A DNA stretch of 64,000 nt from Pohlia nutans (GCA_022496805.1 CM040100.1:24829009-24893008), one strand, 5' to 3'; numbered from the stretch's first letter, positions 48,700-58,741 are shown. Notes: generated by a model from the letters alone, not told the origin. Numbers and translations are program-made.

Positions 48700-49374
48700 A
48701 ACATGTTCATATGTAATTCACAAGATACAGATACATGGCTACATGTACTTTTAATATGCAAACAACACCACATACACGCACTAAGAACCAAAAGACACAA
48801 TAAATTGGTTTGGGAACTAAGAAAATTAATATTATCCTCAAATAAATCAAGATGCTACACTCTCATGAATGCGAGCACATTCAACAATAACCCACAAGAA
48901 AATACAGTTCCTCCATGGTTATTACCATGTACTTGTAATCAACAAAGATGTCAATGTAATGCCAGATTCAAACCAGATATCCTATGCATTAAAGGTCTCC
49001 CATACCAAAGCCCGCCGCCGCTTAACCCTGATGATAACCTTACCGTACAATTTATAGAATTCACATACACAAACGACAAATTTTCACCAGAAACAATTGG
49101 CAGAATTTTTTTTAAATACCAACCTCTAATTAACAATATCATACAACAAGGCTGGAAAGTGGATCCCATCATAGTCATTACAGCTGGTGCTAGAGGAACC
49201 ACACACCTCCCCTCAATGAAACTACTTGAAACTAAATTCAACATCTGTGAAACCTCCATAAAACACACATTCAAAGCAATAAATACCATTGCCATAGAGT
49301 ACGCCGGATCTATCCTTCTACATAAAAGACGCATAGAAAATAACCAAACAATACCAACAGACGTAGTACATTAA
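48700..49374 (+). other. C-terminal CCHC-like motif and possible PD-(D/E)XK nuclease
   Basis: A CxxC (split by a 1-nt indel near 48706) is followed by WLHVLLIC, giving C-x2-C-x10-H-x4-C. Downstream, a Cys cluster (CTCNQQRCQC) leads into ARFKPDIL (KPD at 48970-48978), then VQFIEFTYTND (Glu at 49057) and ITAGARGTTH. Restriction-like endonucleases of R2/NeSL/Dualen-type elements have a Cys/His motif followed by a (K/R)PD...D/E core near the C terminus. The 26-residue gap between PD and E is longer than usual, so the match is suggestive only. Confidence 0.45.
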
Positions 49375-49870
49375 AAAGAGGGGGGTAGTGGTGAAAACCA
49401 CTGCTAGCCACTCTTTTCAAACAACTAGCTCAGCTTGTCTCAGGGGATAGGACGGGCCGGATGGTTGGTACAACTTTCCTGCCATAACAAATCACTAGCA
49501 GCACCAAGCCATGTGTATCACACCACTGCTCAACGAGCCCAACTAGTTTCAAACCCGGACCACATAATCGTGATACAACGCCCTTCACCAACCAACCAAA
49601 GAACTCATGACTTGGCAATAAAACTTAACACTAAACACACTCTTTTACAAACTAACACCCACCCTTCACTACTTCGCTTGTTTTTCGTTTGTTATTGTTA
49701 CTGTTACTTTGTTTTGGTTACTATAGTGTCCATCCTCGAAAGAGGAGAGTAGTATTGTTCCAATGTCCCTTTGTCCCGTGGGCATCGGGTCATTGACATT
49801 ACGAACGGATACTTTATTCACGCCGGCCCATTTCTTTGGGCTGGTGTTTCTATCTATCTATCTATCTATT
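49375..49870 (+). terminator. Retrotransposon 3' UTR with two hairpins and (TCTA)n tail
   Basis: AGTGGT-GAAA-ACCACT (about 49387-49402) forms a hairpin with a GNRA-type GAAA loop. Near the end, CCGGCCCA-tttct-TGGGCTGG forms a second stem about 10 nt before (TCTA)4-5. The tail is a tetranucleotide repeat and not poly(A). Both hairpins recur in the truncated copies, so they are probably the RNA signals recognised by the RT. Confidence 0.7.
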
Positions 49871-49883
49871 TGAACAAAACGCA
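49871..49883 (+). other. Target-site duplication, 3' copy
   Basis: TGAACAAAACGCA, identical to 37258-37270. The preceding target bases at the 5' side (tatcta) resemble the TCTA tail, consistent with tail-target annealing. Confidence 0.9.
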
Positions 49884-50493
49884 AAATATAGCAAATACTT
49901 GAAAATACAGTATATACTTACAAATACAACACATGTACTATGTTGTATTTCTTGTGTTTAGAAGTTTGTTATCTTGTTTATTTTTTTGGATTGTGGTTTC
50001 TTGTTCATGTTCCATTAGTGTATGTGTTATGATCTTGATCCATATACCAACTCCTTTCATATTTTAACGTATAAATTCTTGTCCTAAACCATACATGGAT
50101 AAATCACTCTCACTTATAAAATTCACAATAATTGTGTGTGAGTTTGTTCTTGACATGAAAGATTGCAAGAGAGAGGTTTTGGCATAGACCATTGTTGAAC
50201 CTTTTCACTTTCATTATAGAAAATTTAACCCAAATTCTATTTAACTTTGAAGTCACACACCCTCCAAAATCTCATTTTTGAATGTGCATTATAAAGTTCA
50301 AAGACATACTATGATCTTCCAATCCTACCATTGGATGATTCTTTAATTTTAGCAAATGTCTCTATTCCAGTTGAAAATACAACTATACGGTACATTTCTA
50401 ATTGAATCCATTCTATTTTTGGTAGTATAAATCATAGTGAAAAACCCAGTGAAATTAAGTGAACCCAACTATAGTACCATGAGCACTAAAGGG
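49884..50493. mobile_element. Right part of the TTAA MITE split by the retrotransposon
   Basis: It ends TGAGCACTAAAGGG then GTAA (a changed TTAA, 50494-50497), mirroring the left terminus at 37090. It is directly followed by CCCTTAGGC at 50498, another GGG-TTAA-CCC type junction. Confidence 0.65.
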
Positions 50494-50976
50494 GTAACCC
50501 TTAGGCATGGCTTCTATGTGAAGATTGGACATGTGAAAGCCACTAGAAGACAAGAAATGAGGTCTTAAGAATCACCCGTACTTCACCCATTTTGGTACAA
50601 ATGGAAAACAAACTTTTAGGTTCACCCATTCAGTCATTGGTGAATTGGTAGCGTCCACCTTTTTATAACCGATGACTGATACATTGGAGCCTGCCTTAAA
50701 AGGTCCTTTGGAGATAGTAGATACGCTTACGTATATTTGGCATTTGTTGTAAATAAGAAGCTCCAAATTGGAAACTCCAATAGCTCATTAGAATCATAGC
50801 GGCATGGTTTTCAACTCCGTTTTTTATTTTAGACCAATGGAGGTGAGGAATCATTCTAAATACAACAAAATACTCATGTATAAGAGTGGTTGGAACGAGG
50901 TTCTCTGGACTTTCAAGGGTTAAAGGATAAATAGTTTTTCTAATTTTTTAGGGTCGATTTCAAAACTTTTCTTTCA

Positions 50977-52094
50977 GGGTGTTTTTGCACTAGGGTGTAA
51001 TAGTTCTCAACAAAAAATATTTTTAATGTTGTAAAGCATTTGCATTAATGACGTAATATAATAAATAGGGAAAATACCACACATTTTAGCATAGTAAAAT
51101 GGGATCTTTTAGAATCTTTTCAAAAATGTTATATTGCTTTGGAATCTTTTATAATATTCTTATTGATATCATTTAATCCACTTGCAAACCACGTCAAATG
51201 CATATTCCAACCACACCACAAGCTCTGTTCTAATTAGCCAACCAAGCTTGCAAGATTTTTTTGGGAACTCCCCATTTTAACCCTTAAACGTCAAAAAAGC
51301 CCCACGGGCCTTTTCAGAAAGGAATATTTGAGAAAAAAATAGTTTTTCTCAACCAAACCAAGCAAGGATTGGTGCGTTGGAAAGCTATTGAAAAAACGAT
51401 CTAAATTCCAAATTTGCGCCTCATTTGAGAGATTGTGGAATCATTGGCAAGTAATCAAAGTTATCAAAATGAACAAAAGTTGAGGTTAGGGCAGTTGAGG
51501 TCGTTTCTTGAAAAGTGCAGCAGTACTACAGTGCCGCAACAATACTGGCCTGCAGAGCCGTTTTTCCAAAAAAAACAAAAAATAAAATAAAATGAAAATA
51601 AATAAATAAATAAAAAATAAAATAAAATTCTCCTCCAAAAATTTAGATGCCTTTCGGGCTGCCCCGCCCAGGCCTTCTTGACGTTTAAGGGTTAAGGGGC
51701 ATTTAATGTAAAAGAACAAAATTTGCCGCCATAAACCTCTAATATCTACAATACTCACATAATCTTGTGGAATCTTTTTTTGAATGCGATACCTTTATGT
51801 TATAGGAATTGAGAAAAATTAGTGCCATCACTATATCTTCAATGAAATGTATCAATTAAGGCAATAATGTGTTTATTCTACAACGTCACCAAATGCAATG
51901 TATTACATTTTGGTCCAAATATTATTTTATATTATTTTTAAATTATTAATATACATACAATCCTAGAATACCCTTTTCACTGTGGTTAACTTTTTGCCAA
52001 AATAATAATGATCTAAGAAAATATTTACCGCCACATTTTGCTTGTTATGCGATGTCACATTACACATTTTGGACGTCCTACCGTGAAAACACCC
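50977..52094 (+). mobile_element. GGGTGTTTT element, filled copy
   Basis: Ends are GGGTGTTTTTGCACTA and, on minus, GGGTGTTTTCACGGTA. TTCA on both sides (50973-50976, 52095-52098) may be the target duplication. It is collinear with 26178-26903 except for a 411-bp TTAA element inserted at 51281-51691; without it the length is about 703 bp. Non-coding. Confidence 0.7.
51281..51691. mobile_element. 411-bp TTAA MITE with an empty-site proof
   Basis: TTAA is at 51277-51280 and 51692-51695. Ends are CCCTTAAACGTCAA on both strands. The host element's other copy has a single TTAA at the same point (26495-26498), so TTAA was duplicated on insertion. The interior has TTTGCGCCTCATTTGAGAGA and an A/T-rich run. 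A second copy is at 52347-52740. Confidence 0.9.
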
Positions 52095-52346
52095 TTCATT
52101 CTTTTGAGACATTTTCGTATTTGTACATTATAGAGTACACCAAAACAAAGAAAATTATGTGATTTATTACCTTATTTGATCAAATTAGCAAAAAAATCAT
52201 TGGTCCAAAGCATGTCATCAAAAAATGCTCCAAAGACCATTTTTTGTTTTGGATCGAAATGTAATACTCTAATTGTAGTGATTTTTGGAGATTTTTTGGT
52301 AGCTTAATTTTATGAGTTGATTTTTTCAAGAGAACTTTTGAATTAA

Positions 52347-52740
52347 CCCTGTAAACGTCAAAAAAGCCCCACGGGCCTTTTCAAAAAAGAATATTTGAGA
52401 AAAAAGTAGTTTTTCTCAACCAAATCAAGCGAGGATTGGTGCGTTGGAAAGCTACTGAAAAAGCGATCTAGATTCCAAATTTGCGCCTCATTTGAGAGAT
52501 TGCGGAATCGTTGTTAAGCAATCAAAGTTATCAAATTGAACAGGTTTTGAGGTTGGGACAGCTAAGGTTCAACAGTGCTATAGTGCTGGCCAGCAGTGCC
52601 CAGCAGAGCCGTTTTTGCATTTTATTTATTTTAAATTTTATTATTTTATTATTTTTAAAATTTTATTTATTTATTTTTCCCACCAAAAAATTTAGATGCC
52701 TTTCAGGCTGCCTCACCCAGGCCCTCTTGACGTTTAAGGA
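52347..52740. mobile_element. 394-bp TTAA MITE, second copy of the 411-bp family
   Basis: It is flanked by TTAA at 52343-52346 and 52741-52744. Ends are CCCTGTAAACGTCAA and, on minus, TCCTTAAACGTCAAGA. It is collinear with 51281-51691, including the 'gcgttggaaagct' block. Confidence 0.85.
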
Positions 52741-52744
52741 TTAA

Positions 52745-52972
52745 CCCCTAAAAGACCAAAAAGTCCAAATTGGTTCTCGTGTTTTTTAGCAATTTTGAGT
52801 AGGTTCTATGTGGACTTTCTTTTGTTCAATTTCTTTTGTTTCTTGACCATCATATGCATTGTTCTTCACTGATTCCAGTGATACAAAATTTAGTCTCTTT
52901 AGAATTATATATTTCACAATATAATTAAATGAATTTTTCATTTAAAAACCATGAATCTTTGGTCCTTTAGGG
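52745..52972. mobile_element. 228-bp TTAA MITE
   Basis: It shares TTAA 52741-52744 with the preceding element and has TTAA at 52973-52976. Ends are CCCCTAAAAGACCAAA and, on minus, CCCTAAAGGACCAAAG. Small and non-coding. Confidence 0.75.
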
Positions 52973-53193
52973 TTAAGATTTTAGAAATTTTGGTAAATCA
53001 CTGCAACATGAAACAAGGCATAAAAATTTCACAAACCATCTCTTTTCTAATTGGTTCATATATGCATAAAGCTAACTTCCCATAAAATCTATACTAGAAA
53101 ATCCGCACTGCAAAAAGTGCATGACGAATGAAAAAACGAAATTTGATTTTGTATATCATCCAAAACATGGATGGTTGGACGTTTAGGGGTCAA

Positions 53194-54361
53194 TCCCAAA
53201 AATTGCACTCTCATTGAGAAAATGAAGATTCTACATATTTTTTACATTTGCCGTCTATGATGGTTTAAAAATTGCACATGACAAACTTGTGCAATTTTAT
53301 TTTTACTAAGCTTTCTTTTAATAGTGGGTGACATGTGCACTGTTAGCAAGTCATGTTTGTTGCTACTTAAAGAGTGAACCCCCATTTATAAACATGCACA
53401 AGCTTCATTACGAGAGAGGGAAAATGACAGGGTTGCAACATTGTCCAACATCTCCTAAACGGTGTCAAGAGGTGCAATCGATTACCTTAAAGTGCCAAAG
53501 GTGTGGAAGTGAGGCCCCAACACTAGTCTCATTTCTTGGGAGCCACCGCAGCTCACTTTAGCACCATGTGGGAGTCAGCAGAGAGACTACCCCTTTTTAT
53601 ACTACTCTGCGGTCTTTGGCACGCCCCTCATTTGCACTCACTTTTGTTTTGGAAGACCATCTACTTCTTTCAAATGCCATAATCTAGAAATTTCCTCTCA
53701 AAGGAGCCCTCAACTTCCAACCGATGTAACTTCTAGTTTGTTTATCCACATTTTAAATGTGAGTCTACTTTCATGATTTTCTCTTTAAGTAAACCACAAT
53801 GTTGTGATTACTTTTCTCATTTCAATGTTTAGTGAGGAAGTTATGGACTTCCAAAGATTTAGGTATCTAGGAAGTGTTTCTTGTTCTCCCCTACTATGTT
53901 GAACCATACCTTCTAAGCCCTTCCATTGCTCCATATGAGTCAAAGAATTATGGAGACATCTTCTCTTCAGCTTTCCAACGATATATAACGCTCTTCGATT
54001 TTATTGAGGTTGTCTTTGGGGATCTTGACTCCACCCCCAATTTCAATTTATGTATCCCGGAACACTACCAACTTTGAAGAATGATAACTTGTATCTCACA
54101 ACTCCGATTCATACGCAATATGACCTTGTAGATGCATATCTAACAAGGTTTCCAACCATGTATAGCACGCCCCGATTTTAGCTTCACATAAAAGGCTATT
54201 GCATTCTATTTGATTGAGATACCTCTTGATTTCTTTTCTTTGTCTCTTAGAAGCCTAAGATGTCACCTTGGGGTTTTTTTTGCTCACTACGGTGTTTGAG
54301 AATCCTTTTGAAGGGTTGTACCGTACAAGGTACAAGAAAAGTCTTTCCTTTACGTTTTACG
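53194..54361. other. Intergenic DNA, no gene
   Basis: Short frames only (for example 53328-53561 and 53874-54077). None is recognisable and no splice-bounded exon chain was found. Confidence 0.5.
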
Positions 54362-54404
54362 TTATATATATATATATATTTATATATATATTTATATATA
54401 TATT

Positions 54405-54435
<31 letters not shown>

Positions 54436-54444
54436 ATATATATT
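54362..54444. repeat. (TA)n-rich microsatellite
   Basis: TATATA runs are interrupted at fairly regular spacing by ATTTA. The open frames crossing it encode Tyr-Ile repeats and are not genes. Confidence 0.95.
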
Positions 54445-56367
54445 TAAATTTAAAAAAATAAAATCCCCAATGCATCTGAAATGGTACTTGTCAACAACTT
54501 TTGTGAGAAAGAAACTTGGCCTTTTAAACAAACAAATTGATTTATGTCAATAACAAAATGTACTAATTTTTTTTGTGAAGGTATAAATCTAAGGTCAGAA
54601 ACAAGAAGGTCACAAACAAGAAGGTCACAACCTTGTGGAGTTATAATATTTATATTTTAAAATTACCATAAAGTTTTGAAAAGAAATTAAATTTGGGACA
54701 CATGTTGTTTATGAGATAATAACATGTGCCTCAAGTTTTGTGGCCTGGAGATTTATTAAAATGGAATTATTGCAAATTAACTAACAGATATATTCATGTA
54801 TACAAAATGCTATAATATTCAAACATGAACAACAGATGGTCAAAATACAAGTGTGTAGCTTCATATTGACAGATGGTTGATACTTTTGAGAAGTAATTAT
54901 ATAAGAGGATTATGCATGATGAAAGATTAGATTTTAGTAGCATAAGGTGTCATATTTCCATCAACATTAACGTGATGACCTTAAAAAACATACACGTTAG
55001 TAAATTTGAAATCATTCTATTTTGGTAAATGTTTAGAACACACATGAAATTAACTCAAAAAGAAACCTAAATTTCAAATTTGGTGGATAGATGACCATTT
55101 ATGTGCCTTTGGGGCTTTTTTAAGATGGAAAATTTGATTTTTTCAAGCTGGTATACCAAAACGCAAAACATTGTAAGTTTCTTCCTAATGTACATTGCTC
55201 TAACAAAAATATTGTTGTATCTTCTACTCTCCAATGAGAAAATTGATCTAAATTGACACAAATTTGGTATTTTAGAAAAAATTCAATGTATACTCTTATC
55301 TAACACTACTATAACCAATCATATCAAGTTTTTCCTTCGAAAAATAGAATGCAATTTTTTGGGTGAATTTTTAAAGTGTTTTTGGTGTTAATCCATTGTC
55401 AAGTTCAACACCACGTGTGAACAAAGTTTGCTACTCCTATATTACATGCTATAGATAATTTTAAACTTTATGATATTTTTTCTACATATACATAACCATT
55501 GATAGTATCTTTTGTATATTTTTTTGAAATTTTGAGTCATCTTCATTTTTTGTAGTAATTTTTTTAGTTCAATTCTGCGTCATTCTAGTTAGAAATGGTA
55601 TGTTTTATAAAAAAACCATCAAATGGTTTTTATCATCAAATTTAGTTACCATTTTTCACTATGTAATAGGTACCGTATATATCTACTCATGAAAAAAAAT
55701 TGATAAAATTTTGACCTGTTTTGGTGACACTTTATGTACATTTTTTACATGTAATTTGTTCGCACGTGGTTGTTCAACTTTACAATGGAGTGCCCTCCCT
55801 ATGTTTGGTGTTTGACCTCATGAATTCATTTAAAAATGATCTATGATAGATTTTAAAGTTCCAATTAGACTCGCTTGTTAAAAACATAAAATAAACAAAT
55901 TTTTAATGGTTGATGACTCACTAATTACAAGTCATCCATACTTGTTAAAGTTGATCATGGTAAATTTTGAAAATTCCACAAGATATCTTTTCTTGTGGTT
56001 TTTGAAGTTTAAATCAGATATACAATTATTAAAATCATAAAATAACTTGAAATAATCTAATTTTTTGGTGGATGGTGAGTTTTAAAATGGAAAACTATGT
56101 TGCGCAAAAACAATCCCCCCAAAAAATTATTTTCAAAATTTGATAGGTTTTCATGTTCTAGGATGAAAGACATGTTTTGAACCACAAGGTTTTAAAATGC
56201 AATAAAGTGCTCAATATTTTGAATTTTTGAAGATCAAAACGTAAACCAAAAACTAGACTTGATATTCTTGAAGATTGAAATCTTCAAGAAGAAATCAAGG
56301 AAAACGGTTTAAATAAGTACCAATTCTATGGCTATGAGTGACAAGCAACAATGTTATTGTTAGGGCA
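54445..56367. other. AT-rich intergenic DNA, no gene
   Basis: Very AT-rich, with no frame above about 65 codons and no clear element ends. Confidence 0.55.
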
Positions 56368-56458
56368 TTGTAGCACACACACTGACCTGATCGAAAACCT
56401 TGTGAACATGGGTAACCCATATTCACAAGGATTTTCATCAGGTCATTGTGTGCTACAA
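56368..56458. repeat. 91-bp near-perfect hairpin
   Basis: The left arm starts TTGTAGCACACACACTGACC and the right arm ends GGTCATTGTGTGCTACAA. The arms of about 45 nt continue through CCTTGTGAA(C/T)ATGGGT with few mismatches and almost no loop. It may be a tiny MITE or the remnant of a longer inverted repeat, or, if transcribed, a small-RNA-generating hairpin. Confidence 0.7.
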
Positions 56459-56499
56459 CCGTTGCCGATAGGGCTGAAGAAGAAGATATTAGCTTTTAA

Positions 56500-57038
56500 C
56501 CCCTAAAAGCCGGAGGGGTATTGGACAAAACATAGATGTATTAAAATATGTGCCTTTCATATGTTTGATGACGTTTGGTTCAATAGACAAAATGTAGGAC
56601 ATCATATCTACAAATTTTCCATACGATCAAACTTCTAAAAATTATTTAGGTATTTTTTAAATAATTTAAAATCATTAACCTTTGAAAATTTGTATAAATT
56701 ATAATTTTCACTTTTAGAGTTTAAAATTCAGTATTATTAGTTAAAAATATTTTATTTATTGTAAACTTCAAAAAAGCAAAGAAATGATGGAGGGAACACC
56801 ATGAAGTTTTCTAAATAGCAATTTCTATAACACTAAGACATTGTTGACGTGATTCACTTTGAAAAATTCTCCTCGATGGAGTTTAACTCTGATTGGCATA
56901 ATTCAAACTGGGTCGAAAGTAGACTTAATGTAGTATTTTAAAATTATTTTTATTTTTTCAAAAACTTAATTTTTTTATTCGGGCAGCCTGATGGAAACAG
57001 ACATCGACCAAAAAAAAGGTCTTTTGGGAGCTTAGGGG
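56500..57038. mobile_element. 539-bp TTAA MITE
   Basis: TTAA occurs at 56496-56499 and 57039-57042. Ends are CCCCTAAAAGCCGGAGG and, on minus, CCCCTAAGCTCCCAAAAG. The interior is related to 860-1290. Non-coding. Confidence 0.7.
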
Positions 57039-57272
57039 TTAAAAGGCCCCTGGGTCCCTCTCTACATCTTGTATTTAGCCTTATAATTGTTCGATTATGG
57101 CTTAATATGTGAACTGTGATATGTTGTTATATTCATATTATCATGATTATTAATTTTTCTTTGTATTGAAAAGTGCTTGGTCGTTATTTTGATCAAATAC
57201 CACAAAATATTGATATCATTTACTATACGGCTGCAACGGTCGCAAAGGGCTTTTGGACCGTTTAAGGGTTAA

Positions 57273-58190
57273 CTCCTAAAGGACCACGATGATCCCTAAA
57301 ATTTTACCACTTCTCGTAATGCTTTCAAGAACGCATTTGCTTCTCTTAATTGGTGTTCATATAGAAAACTTCACCTTTGAAGGTCAAAGAGGACTTAGTC
57401 ATGAGATTGTATATCAATTTTAAGAACAATCTACTATATGTATTGCATGATTATAAGGATTGATGACAAGTTTTTTTCTAAAAAAATTGAGCAAAATCAA
57501 CAAGTCATTCACTGCAAACATTCTCATAAATTTTAGAACCATGATTAGCATTTGAAATTTTAGGAGCATACAAAGATTCATTGTATCCACGTGCTCACAA
57601 AATAATGAAGTTCTAAAACTAAATACAACAACAATGATTGATTCTCAAAGATTTATGTTTGGGTGAAGTTAGTTTTTTTGTGACTCATTGAGCTGGTGTT
57701 TGTGATTGTTATTAATTCTTACATTGCATAATATGAATAAAGATTTCAAATTTATTTTTAAAAATATTCCAAAATATTCCAAAATAATATAAAATATGTA
57801 AAACGATTCCAGATATTTGAAAAAGATAATATTTAAAATATATTTAAACATATTCCGTAATTATTATGTAGTGTTACTGATGTAGTAATGACACATGTTT
57901 TACATATTGTACACTTTTGTTTTTGACAAATGTGACGCCCTAGTGTGAGAATGCCCTTCAAGTCATCAACCTGCTTAACTACCATGTCCCAAGTTCACCT
58001 GCGTTGACATTTTAGTTTTTTCCCGATGGATCAATCAATGTAAATGAAAATCTTGAAGGATTTTTATGTTCTCATAACGGAAATTTACAATTCTTTAGTG
58101 AATAACGAGTCAAAATTATGGAATCCAAATAAGTTATTAAAATAATAAAATTATTCTTGGATACAATGCGTCCACTTGGTCCTTTAGGGG
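57273..58190. mobile_element. 918-bp TTAA MITE
   Basis: TTAA occurs at 57269-57272 and 58191-58194, both shared with neighbouring elements. Ends are CTCCTAAAGGACCA and, on minus, CCCCTAAAGGACCA, 13 of 14 identical. It is AT-rich, and the 60-codon frame at 57669-57851 is not supported. Confidence 0.75.
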
Positions 58191-58194
58191 TTAA

Positions 58195-58741
58195 CTCCTA
58201 AGCGATGCAAGGAACCCCATGGGGCCATGTTTGGTCCTTTTATTAGTCAAACGCTGATTTCAATTGATTCCTAATTCCAAATAAAAGTAGTCTGAACTAA
58301 GAAAGTGTTGGGCTATCTTCTACTTTCTAGTCCAATTTACCACTCTTCAAAATTGTTAAAATTGCGTATTTTATAGCACTTTAAAGTTCAAAACCCTAAA
58401 AATCCAATATATACTACAAAAGAAAAATTTCTATCGAATTTCTTTTTATGTATGCTCAAGAAGCATGGCACCTACACCTTGTTGTTTATCACTATTATTT
58501 ACATTCTCCTCAAAAAAATATACTATTCTTAGCATTTTTGTAATTACTATGATTTTTACAAAAAAAATACTTTGAAAAATCTTATGAAATTTATTTTTAT
58601 TTAAATAATTATGAAAAAATCAGGGTAAATCGGTTTAACAATACCTTGCATGAAAAAAATACCAGAAAAATGTAATATAATTTTAAAATGTGAGGAATTG
58701 ATGAGGTCTGACAAGGTGATTGTAGTGTGGATGCTTAAGGG
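58195..58741. mobile_element. 547-bp TTAA MITE
   Basis: TTAA occurs at 58191-58194 and 58742-58745. Ends are CTCCTAAGCGATGCAAGG and, on minus, CCCTTAAGCATCCACAC. It is collinear with 33391-33930. Another CCCC end begins immediately at 58746 (CCCCTAAGTGACCG). Confidence 0.75.

Larger units (their letters stand above)
42241..49374 (+). pseudogene. Retrotransposon ORF2 polyprotein, broken in five places
   Basis: It starts at ATG 42241. The order is 2A (42358-42381), APE endonuclease (about 43020-43780, visible WNAS, QETK, GDLN, SDHSP), RT (about 44690-45680), RNase H (about 47925-48330), a CCHC-like motif (about 48704-48760) and the C-terminal domain to 49374. Breaks are a frameshift at about 43204 in a CA-rich run, TGA at 47640, TAA at 48276, a frameshift between about 48330 and 48458, and one near 48706. 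Between breaks the frame is wide open, so the copy is young. The sense strand is A- and C-rich and very poor in G. ORF2 supplies nicking and target-primed reverse transcription. Confidence 0.85.
37271..49870 (+). mobile_element. Full-length 2A-bearing APE non-LTR retrotransposon, 12.6 kb
   Basis: The boundaries come from an exact 13-bp duplication at 37258-37270 and 49871-49883. The layout is a 1.7-kb 5' UTR with internal repeats, ORF1 (39004-41757), a microsatellite spacer, ORF2 (42241-49374), a 0.5-kb 3' UTR with two hairpins, and a (TCTA)n tail with no poly(A). ORF2 carries a 2A peptide, APE endonuclease, RT, RNase H, a CCHC-like motif and a C-terminal domain with a KPD...E core. 2A plus APE plus RT plus RNase H recalls the Ingi/L1Tc group. 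A possible second nuclease recalls Dualen-type elements. The clade is not settled. Stops and frameshifts make this copy non-autonomous. It sits inside a TTAA MITE. Confidence 0.88.
52258..53189 (+). mobile_element. Family-b TTAA element carrying two nested TTAA elements
   Basis: Flanks 52258-52342 and 52977-53189 are collinear with 33090-33386 ('gattttttggt(a/t)gcttaattttatg', 'gg(a/t)tggttggacgtttagggg'). Elements 52347-52740 and 52745-52972 are inserted at a TTAA in this host. The outer TTAA at its right end has become TCAA (53190-53193). Confidence 0.65.

Noticed and set aside
54260..54553. 97- and 94-codon frames crossing the TA repeat
   Set aside because: Tyr-Ile repeat translations on both strands of a microsatellite.
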